A DNA stretch of 64,000 bases from Terfezia claveryi. Taxonomy: Eukaryota > Ascomycota > Pezizomycetes > Pezizales > Pezizaceae. How positions within the stretch are numbered: position 1 is the stretch's first letter; each line of letters begins with the position of its first letter. The notes under the pieces were generated by a model. It had not been told where the DNA came from and did not search any database. It worked only from the letters and a program-made list of their open reading frames with translations. Shown one piece after another: positions 57,004 through 64,000 of this stretch. Where the stretch lies: assembly GCA_015179025.1 (NCBI GenBank), contig WHUX01000018.1, forward strand, positions 1 through 64,000. Reading direction: 5' to 3'. The position numbers were made by a program, and so were the translations under genes.

Positions 57004-57203
57004 AAAAATAGTTCTTTATGATATCTTGATAATTTAGATAATGTGGCTATCGAGTGAGCTCATTACCCTCAACTAAACATATGACTGTCCACCGGGTCAA
57101 TATGCAAGTGCACAAGAGGCCTCAGACGAGTCCGACTTTCTTACCACTGGCCGTACCCTCTGCAAGGGGTAGTGCAATCAGGCTAGGCTGTACCTATACT
57201 TAC

Positions 57204-57412
57204 CACACAAGATGCTTGCGACATATGGTGAGCTCGCCGTACATGCATATGGCATGCTTGACTTACGCTCGCCACTTAAGGCATGTTTGCCATATAATGC
57301 ACACTTGCTACATAACGTAGGTAGGCTCGCCACTCAAGGCATGCTCGCAATATAATGCAAGCTTGCCACATAACGTAGGCTCGCCACGCAAGGCATGCTC
57401 GCTACATGATGA
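57204..57412 (+). repeat. Tandem repeat, 54-58 bp period with about 18-bp subrepeats
   Basis: Units GCTCGCCACTTAAGGCATG or variants, then TTTGCCATATAATGC, then ACTTGCTACATAACGTAGG recur. Between the two GC-rich palindromic repeats. Confidence 0.75.
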
Positions 57413-57439
57413 GTATAAAATACAGCAAATCCCAAGATA

Positions 57440-58011
57440 TTGCACAATTTGATGTTGGTGATCTAGTATCACTCTAGTATCACTTTACATTCCTAGAATT
57501 AACTGACATGCAACCAATGCACCTAAGCTCTTCTGCAAGATCATCCTTAAACCCCATCCTGATCGATATCAGTTGCTAACTCTCCATGGCATACTGAACC
57601 ACTATTATCCCACTCGTGAACTACAGCAGCTTCCGCCAAAGTTTACACATCTTGATTTGGATCAATTGCACATATTATTCACATATACTAGTAATGCAAA
57701 CCGCCTATCATTAAGTGAAGCTGCTTCCTTAAGTACATTGACTGAGCCTGAAACTACATATTTATGTAAAGGCAAATGTCAAACCCGCCGCTGTTCCTGT
57801 TTGCGTTCAAGCTAAGAATGTACATACTACCCAATGTCATCCTGCAAATGTTATATGTACCAACAAATCGCTTTCTAGTTCGTCTTCATCAGAATCCTCT
57901 AAGGAGGACACAATACATGTTGCTGGCCCTTCTGCTTACTTACCTAATGTCCAATCTCATTTCTTACTTTACTCCCACTTTGTATTCCCTTGCGTGCTTT
58001 ATGCCACCTTA
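57440..58011 (+). pseudogene. Integrase-tail fragment with Cys-rich end
   Basis: The frame reads FDVGDLVSL, then (after a 12-bp duplication GTATCACTCTA that brings in a stop) VSLYIPRIN*HATNAPKL, HPDRYQLLTLHGILNHYYPT, LSLSEAASLS, then a Cys-rich segment CKGKCQTRRCSC that shifts frame into NVHTTQCHPANVICTN and a Ser-rich tail. The G-D-x-V-x-[IL] start and the CxxxCxTxRCxC end recall the region after DDE integrases in some eukaryotic transposons. No catalytic core precedes it. It is cut off at 58012 by a LINE tail. Confidence 0.5.
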
Positions 58012-58020
58012 TATCTACTA

Positions 58021-58105
58021 TTCCACCCGGGTTTCTGGGTGGCTCCTCATGGCCCCCCTAACGGGGCCGCATAGGAGTAACAAGTAAAAAAAAGAAAAAA
58101 AATTG
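58021..58105 (+). mobile_element. Truncated LINE 3' tail, with target duplication
   Basis: About 65 bases of LINE tail plus a poly(A)-like end, flanked by TATCTACTA (58012-58020 and 58106-58114). Both hairpins are present: CCACCCGG/CTGGGTGG and GGCCCC/GGGGCC. Confidence 0.85.
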
Positions 58106-58146
58106 TATCTACTACATCTCAAATTTTACTTATTTGGGTAATTATG

Positions 58147-58297
58147 TGCTCCCGTGTTCTCCCGCGGGGCCCGGGCCCCCGCGAGACAACATTCTGTTCT
58201 CGCGGCAGGACCGGGCCACCAGCGAGCCAGGCCTCTCGCGAGAGGCCCGGTCCTCTCGCGAATATTGAGTTCTCGCGGCTGGCCCGGAACATAAACA
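58147..58297 (-). repeat. GC-rich palindromic repeat, copy 2 (inverted)
   Basis: Holds a perfect 18-bp palindrome GGCCTCTCGCGAGAGGCC (58230-58247) and the same words as copy 1 in reverse order. Confidence 0.7.
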
Positions 58298-58959
58298 CCC
58301 GGTTATAGAGCCAACGAGAATGATTTGAAAGCGAGATTGCAATGAGAAAGTTGCACGAGCCTCATGATATCAGCGAGGGTGTCGTGGTAAATTATTCAGT
58401 CGGCAAGTACAAACATTCAAGAAAGAAAGAGGAGAGGAGCTCTTGCTGTATGGTTGTACAGTTAGTTATAGATCACTTTAAAAAAGATACTTACAGGTAG
58501 ATACTTCCATGCATGTCTGGAGGACGGCTTCCAGTCAAAACCAGAATGGGTTTCTTTAAACAAACAACTCAGTACCCTCATGCAGCCCCGTGCAGCCCCA
58601 TAAGGAGGGCCATGGCTAGGCTCCCGAAATCCCGGGTAGATTCAAACGAGGAGGAAATTAATGTTGCGAGGTGAATGAAAGTGAGAATGACAAACGGCTC
58701 GCAGAGCTGCTCTATTCATGTATATACTTAATAAATATTGTGCCTACCTTACTCTGCGGTCTTATATGTATGGATCTACATAAATAGAGGTCAGGTCATG
58801 ATAATCATGATTAGTATTGGTGTATTTTGTTTTGCGTCATGGCATGAGACTACGTCAAGCAACGGCGTGTACAATCAAGATTCAAGATTCGTAAGGTATA
58901 TTATATATATGACTGACTCTAGAACAGAAAATCTATCCTAGAAGCAAAAAGAGTTCCCC
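58298..58959. other. No gene recognised
   Basis: Short frames only, for example 58738-58941, without motifs. Confidence 0.4.
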
Positions 58960-58985
58960 CCAAGCCCCTTCGGAATGGGGCTTGG
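58960..58985. terminator. Strong hairpin, role unclear
   Basis: CCAAGCCCC pairs with GGGGCTTGG around TTCGGAAT. Terminator-like in shape, but no adjacent gene supports that role. Confidence 0.25.
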
Positions 58986-59015
58986 AGGTAATCTCGCCTG
59001 CTACTCTAATATTTT

Positions 59016-59098
59016 TGATGGTTGAGGGAGTCGAACCCTCGCAGGATGAGGCCCACTCCTTGTGACCTAGCGGGTATTATACCGCTAGGCCACGGGGG
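59016..59098 (-). tRNA. tRNA-like sequence, pseudogene or SINE head
   Basis: On the minus strand TGGCCTAGCGGT fits box A and GGGTTCGACTCCC fits box B, with a proper T stem GAGGG/CCCTC and TTCGACT loop. The 3' acceptor strand AACCATC has no partner at the 5' end, and the anticodon region does not form a clean 7-base loop with U33. So this is not a normal tRNA; a decayed tRNA gene or the head of a SINE are both possible. Confidence 0.3.
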
Positions 59099-59109
59099 AG
59101 TGGGGTTGA

Positions 59110-59790
59110 TAGAGAACTGCCTACCGGCCTCAAATAATCAAACAGAAGTTAGCAGAAGTTAGTGTCACCCTGGACCTACCTCCGCTGACCGGCCCACTGA
59201 CCTATGCCAACAGAAAAGTTGAGGAGCGAAACAGCTTCTGAAGGATTCCCTTTTCTACGAAGCAGTACTTGGATTGTTCGCACTCATCCTCTTCCAATCC
59301 ATCCAACCTGCGAAAGTAGGCCAACTGAGGTAGCCACTCCAACACAAGAGACTCACAGATAGCCAGTTTGTACCAACCATCCTTCCCTTCGTACAGTATG
59401 GCCCCGCACCTCGAAGTAATAAACTGACATATATCTATATATCATTAGCTACTCTAACAAAGGGTCTCTACTCAAGCTTCCTCCGAAGGGACGCAAGCAG
59501 AAGAGCGTGTAGTTTGGCTTCCACTAGTAGAGTGTTATTTCCGGGTGATACCCAGTCCGAGAGAAGTAAGGGTAGCTAGAGGAGAGCCAAGGTAGAGGCA
59601 GACCCAGAGCAAAGCCCAAAACTTCAAGGCAGCATCGTTCTATATACTCAAGTTCTGTTTCCCAAAACCTCCCTTGGATTTTTTGAGAGTCTTCTCCCCA
59701 GTCTGGAGGGTATATGTTTACAGGTCGTGGTTAGTGGGATATCTGCAGTGTCTACTTACCTACCGGTCAGAAACTTCTTGAATTATCAAT
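59110..59790. other. No gene recognised
   Basis: No frame or element end stands out. Confidence 0.4.
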
Positions 59791-59799
59791 TCGGAAGAA

Positions 59800-60130
59800 G
59801 GAGACGACGAGGAGAAGCACAAGGGTAGCAAGCTGGAAATATTACGGCAGAACTTACCTTATATCATGGTGGATTTGTTAAGGGAGATTCTGACGGTGAA
59901 TACAAATATGTGGAACTGGAAGGTGCTGAAGCAAGATCAAACTATGTGATGGGGAAGAGAGTGTGTGCAGGATTGGCAACAAAACTGGAAGGAGATGCGA
60001 GGAAGTGGTTGGAAGCCTATGATTCAAGAGGATTCGAAAGTCCGAATCGTTGGAAGAAGCATGCTCAGATGGGGGCACCTAAAATGGCAGCGGAAAAGTT
60101 GAAGAGGTATCACTATACAAGCTTTTGAAA
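59800..60130 (+). pseudogene. Gypsy-type gag remnant
   Basis: Frame with ITAELTLYHGGFVKG, GEYKYVELEGAEARSNYVMG, LATKLEGDARKWLEAYDSRG, ending at 60128. The LxGDA(R/K)xWxxx pattern is typical of gag capsid starts. The same remnant probably includes the integrase end at 60730-61110, with everything between lost or scrambled. Confidence 0.5.
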
Positions 60131-60261
60131 ACATTTCAGCGGTGAAGTCGATTGCAAGAGCAGCGGAGATCGAATTGGGCAAGCATCGATGGGAACCAAA
60201 CCATTCAAGAAGGGGTCACAAACTCAATCGGTTGCAGCGTTCAAGACTCATATCGAGAGGT

Positions 60262-60392
60262 CTTTTTTTTTCTTGGGGGGAATACTCATTACTCATTTGT
60301 GATCGCAGTAAGGGGACCATGATGAGCCACCCGGAAACCCGGGTGGATGCAGGACAAGGCAAGTTAATCTGCCAACTCCGGCGCCGCAAAAA
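60262..60392 (-). mobile_element. Truncated LINE 3' tail inside Gypsy remnant
   Basis: T/G-rich start, AATACTCATTACTC, then hairpin CCACCCGG/CCGGGTGG and GGCAAGTTAATCTGCC, followed by ACTCCGGCGCCGCAAAA. It separates the gag and integrase remnants. Confidence 0.75.
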
Positions 60393-60729
60393 AATATAAA
60401 AGGAACAGAAGATAAACTTAAATGCCTATTGCAAGTGTATCCGAAACCAACAGAAAAATTCAATCGGACTGGAGCTTCAATGCTGTCATTAACCGGCGCT
60501 TGGTAGATGACCCCAAGGGCCTAACTGAGGCTCGATCCAATGCAGAATACAAAGCCAAACTTGAACGAACAAAATTAAGTATTACTCGAAAGCGAACCAA
60601 AGTATAAGAGAGTCGGATGACAGAGTTCTTGAAGGAGGAGAGCATAATGACTTAGGGATTTGAATGACCGTAGTTGAGGAAGCTTTACAAGAGTTGGAGA
60701 TAGAGGAGGAAAAGGTAGTCTACTACATC

Positions 60730-61110
60730 GCTTCAGACAGTATTGTGGGCGTACAGAGCTACACCTCACTCTAGAACAGGATGCTCACCCGCTGGCATTT
60801 GGAATAGAGCTGAGACTCCCGGTAGGCATCAAAAGAGAGACTAGGAGAGATAATCCCAACGACGCTTGAGGAACACAAAGAAGGTGTGGCGAGGAGAATT
60901 AGGTGGTTACGGAAGATATCCCGGAGCTAAGAGAAATAAAGGTAGGTAAGGAGCCTTCAGGCAATATGAGTTAGGATATACAGTTTGGAAGAGGAAGTCG
61001 AAGTATAATGGGAAAAGGGTTGCGCCTGTCTTGCGCCTAGATGGACTGGGCCCTTCGTCATTCATTCGGTGTGGGAGATAAGAATGTGTACAAATTGAGA
61101 ACAGACCCGC
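60730..61110 (+). pseudogene. Gypsy-type integrase C-terminal remnant
   Basis: QTVLWAYRATPHSRTGCSPA is the conserved segment after the integrase Glu in Gypsy elements. A GPFVIHSVWE and KNVYKLRTD stretch near 61055-61100 matches the C-terminal G-P-[FY]-x-[IV] module. Frame slips throughout. Confidence 0.65.
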
Positions 61111-61689
61111 TGGTAACAGGGAAGCGAGTTGGATTCCTAAAAAAAACCTATCAATGGGAACAGGTTAAGGGCATATGTGGAAGGAGAAGTGGTCAATTGA
61201 GTTTTGAGTTATGTATGGGGATATTATATAGCGGTTGCAGACTTACTTTTTGATATTAAGGTTATTGTGTGATAAGTGACGGTTGTTCCAGGAAAGGCGA
61301 TGGGCTTGATAGATAGATTAGATAGCGGTAGTGTTTGTTTGTTTTGGGGGGGGGTGCTTTCTTTATGTAGGCAGAGCAGTAGCATAGGTAGTTTAGAAAT
61401 GAACCACCTCTCATCACAAATGCTCAGAGAACGGAGATGACTAGGACGCAGTGGACATGTTCTTCTCTTACCTCGCTGTACACGCCTTGCTCAGCAGGAA
61501 ATACAGGGACTGACCATCTCACACGAGACTTTCTTACGTTTATTCCAAATTCATGACAGTTTTTGTTTTTATACACCGGCATTCCTCAATTTCACCCTTT
61601 ATCTCATAGTTGAAATTCATGCGAGTTTTGCTTTGTGTATAGTACTAGTCCTCAATCTCTGACTTTTACTGTCATTCTGTAGGCACTCG

Positions 61690-61765
61690 CCGGACTGGCA
61701 GATTAATCCACCTGGGTTTCGGGTGCTTTATCATGGCGCCTCATCGGGATACACTAGGACTGGGG
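61690..61765 (+). mobile_element. LINE 3' tail fragment
   Basis: GGCAGATTAATCCACCTGGG, then CGGGTGC, TATCATGGCGCC: the tail with decayed hairpins and no poly(A). Confidence 0.55.
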
Positions 61766-63492
61766 AGAGGCAAACATTTCCTGTAGGATCTGGTGCTTAT
61801 ATCAGATAGAATCGGAGCCAGCGTACAACAACCCAATATAAGTTTACAAGAAAAGAAAAATAATCGACATCCCCCGCTAGAAAACCCCTCGACTGCCTCC
61901 GCACCCTCCTCTATCCGCCCTGCTTTCTATCATATTACACCACCCCCTTCAGTTAAGGCCGACCACTCAGCTGCCACCTCCATAGCCTTCTATTGTGCCT
62001 CTGCCTCCTGATTTTCAACTCCCCCTTGTCAAGACCAACCCCTGTTACGGTATATCTGTGCCATTGCACCATTTCCCAGTGAATTCGGATTCGGAGGCAG
62101 AGGTATTTATATCCTGTGTGAGAGGATCCTATTATCTACCCTCAGAAACCGTTAAGGAAATATTCCCATGACGAAAGGCTTATTTTTTTCCACACAGATT
62201 CTAGTGAGACAAGGGCCCAGTTTCCTATACCGAAGAATTTTCTTATATCGGAGGTTTTGCCGATGGAGTACTGCGAATACCCATAAACCAAAGCCCAGAG
62301 CCTCAAAGATCTCGGGATACTTGATAGTAGCTGGGTATGCTCTGTAGTGAATTATACAAGTCATGGTTTTGGGTACGAGACTAGATGTGGATGTGGAAGC
62401 TGTGCAAGCTGTGAATCAGACAAGCTTAAGCAAGGTTTTGATCATTGAAAATTTCTGATCTGGATGCGACTTCATGATCAGCAGGCGAACTTTCGAGTGC
62501 AAGAAAACTCCTATGTTACGAAAATCAATAGGCTTTGGTGCAAAAAAAGTATAATTTCAAAATCGAAAGCCTCTTGGATTATTCAGTTTTCTCCTAGAAA
62601 AAATATTTTAGTAGGCGAAAGATGAGGTAGCTGACCCAAGTGAGGCATAGTACATATATTAGAATCACAAACTCTATTGCGATTGATTTACCCTGAACTA
62701 GTGACTCTCTCTCGAGACTTTAGCTTCAGTCTAGTGATAAATTTCACATACAACAGTATATGCTTATAGCAGAGAAATAAATATTTGCTGAACATAACCA
62801 TTAGTAACGATCGCTCCCAATGCCTAATTCTATTTCACCATCTTCAGATCCACAAACACAGGTACTTAGAGTTCTAGACTATTCTTGATCGCATAGCAGC
62901 GCAAAACGCAGCGAAAATAGTTCAAAAGTGCCCTGTTATAAAAGTCGAGAAAAAACTGTGCTCGCTAGTTAAGACCATCACAGTGAATGGATGCTCACTC
63001 ACATATATTCTTTTAAATATGTTTCCCTGGAATCTCCAAAGGCTACAGCACAAAATACCCACTCATGATGGAGGTACATGGGGTTCCCATTCAAATTTGT
63101 ATGTAAAAGGTACATAATAACTATTTCCCCAACTCCGAAAGGCTCTATAACGCGCAAAAATTCTGTGGCTGACTTTGGGGTAACAGTATGTTTGAGAATT
63201 ACTCTCCCTTAAACCCCTTTGCATTTTTTTCTGCCAATTGGTTTTATAATTAATCTTTAACAATATTCGAAAATTGGACGGTTTTGGTTAACTCAAAGCC
63301 ACATACAGAATACCTCCAAACACATACAAACTAGTACTAATATAACCCCCCGCTACAGCGATATCCATAGCCTGCTCCACCACCACCGACTGTTCTATAA
63401 CTGCAACCTTCCTTCTTCCCTGTCTAGCCACTGTTCCCCATCATGTCGATCCTCTGGCTCGAGGGATGTATGGAGGCACTATGAGAAATACT
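61766..63492. other. No gene recognised
   Basis: Short frames without motifs. The stretch 62195-62260 (GGGCCCAGTTTCCTATACCG, TCTTATATCGGAGGTTTTG) resembles pogo-type element ends. The last 200 bases are the 3' flank of the gene at 63493. Confidence 0.4.
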
Positions 63493-64000
63493 CTACTCTC
63501 GGGGCTTCAGCACATCGTCAGCATCTGCATAAAGCTCCGATATAAGACAGTTTTTACCCCCAGAGATGGCAGCAAGCGCAACCCAAGCGGCTATCACTTT
63601 GACCAACAACTTCCTGAATTTATTTTTCGATTTCATTGAATCCCCTCCACTTGATTGTGTGACCGTTGTTGTCTTGGTGGATATATCTACAGTCCTGTGC
63701 ACTGTGGAGGTCACAGTTGCATCTGAAGTCTGCAAAGTTATAGCCTTCTGAACTGTCGAAGTCACCCCTCCAGTACTAGTCCTACATCTCCGCATCAGTA
63801 TTTCTGCAATCATACTGGCGAAACACTCGAGGAGGAAACTTACTCCACATCTTTGCTTTCGGCTTGCTTGCTCTTGGTTGTAGTCGTCTTTATTGTTTCA
63901 GTTTTCCAGGGTGATGGTTTAACACGAAAATAATCAAAACCCAAGTTCAGCTCATCAAAACTGCTCTTAGTACCATTGGGGTACTCAAACTCCAAGGTCT
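63493..64000 (-). CDS. 3' end of an unrecognised two-exon gene (partial)
   Basis: Minus strand: exon from the window edge to 63844 (FEYPNGTKSSFDELNLGFDY and on to KQAESKDV), a 62-bp GT-AG intron at 63782-63843 with a CTGAT branch-like site, and a last exon 63781-63493. Joining keeps the frame. The last exon is Ser/Thr-rich with an imperfect internal repeat (TSTVQKAITL, TSTVHRTVDI), then a basic stretch KSKNKFRKLL next to a short hydrophobic segment VIAAWVALAAI, and an acidic end DADDVLKPRE. About 149 residues are visible. The family is not recognised; the basic-hydrophobic segment could be a membrane anchor but is short. Intron quality supports a real gene. Confidence 0.6.

Noticed and set aside
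59016..59098. Functional tRNA gene
   Set aside because: Acceptor stem cannot pair and the anticodon loop is not standard, so kept only as tRNA-like.

Overview
This looks like repeat-rich nuclear DNA of a filamentous ascomycete. The evidence is short GT-AG introns (43-62 bp) in the intact gene, a chromodomain Gypsy family, a Tad1-like LINE, Fot1/pogo and hAT transposases, Copia elements, and a tract hit by RIP-like G:C to A:T mutation. A truffle-like Pezizomycete would fit, but no marker settles the taxon.

Layout. 1-3.1 kb: degenerate PIF1/Helitron-type helicase end, minisatellite, SINE-like unit, Fot1/pogo pseudogene. 3.4-9.05 kb: two LINE 3' halves (A on minus, B on plus); LINE-A holds a complete 2.6 kb hAT with 8-bp target duplications and a second tiny LINE tail. 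10.1-19.06 kb: an unrecognised minus-strand gene split by a TA-flanked inverted-repeat element (P1), which in turn holds Gypsy-1. 20.26-33.24 kb: a Copia element (AGAGG/AGGGG target duplication) whose leader ORF is split by a second TA-flanked inverted-repeat element (P2), which in turn holds Gypsy-2 (GACCT duplication). 33.2-35 kb: GC-hairpin, mitochondrial-DNA-like sequence around a gag-like ORF. 35-45 kb: mostly featureless, with a small CCHC ORF, a CENP-B-type HTH fragment and LINE tails. 45.49-47.10 kb: the one clearly intact host gene, an M20-family amidohydrolase with three introns. 48.9-52 kb: scrambled Copia fragments and a broken coiled-coil ORF. 56.9-58.3 kb: two inverted copies of a GC-rich palindromic repeat around an integrase-tail pseudogene. 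59.8-61.25 kb: Gypsy remnant. 63.49 kb to the edge: 3' end of an unrecognised two-exon gene.

The most interesting structures are: (1) P1 and P2, where removing the element plus one TA rejoins an open reading frame in each host sequence, and both hold a Gypsy insertion; (2) a family of very small inverted-terminal insertions beginning TAGTCTGG, several with 9-11 bp direct repeats; (3) a -1 frameshift signal (GGGAAAA, 6-nt spacer, stem-loop) conserved in both Gypsy copies; (4) LINE 3' tails with two hairpins that show compensatory changes; (5) a sharp edge to the RIP-like tract inside one Copia element.

All calls rest on reading the sequence and recalled family motifs; no database or folding search was run.
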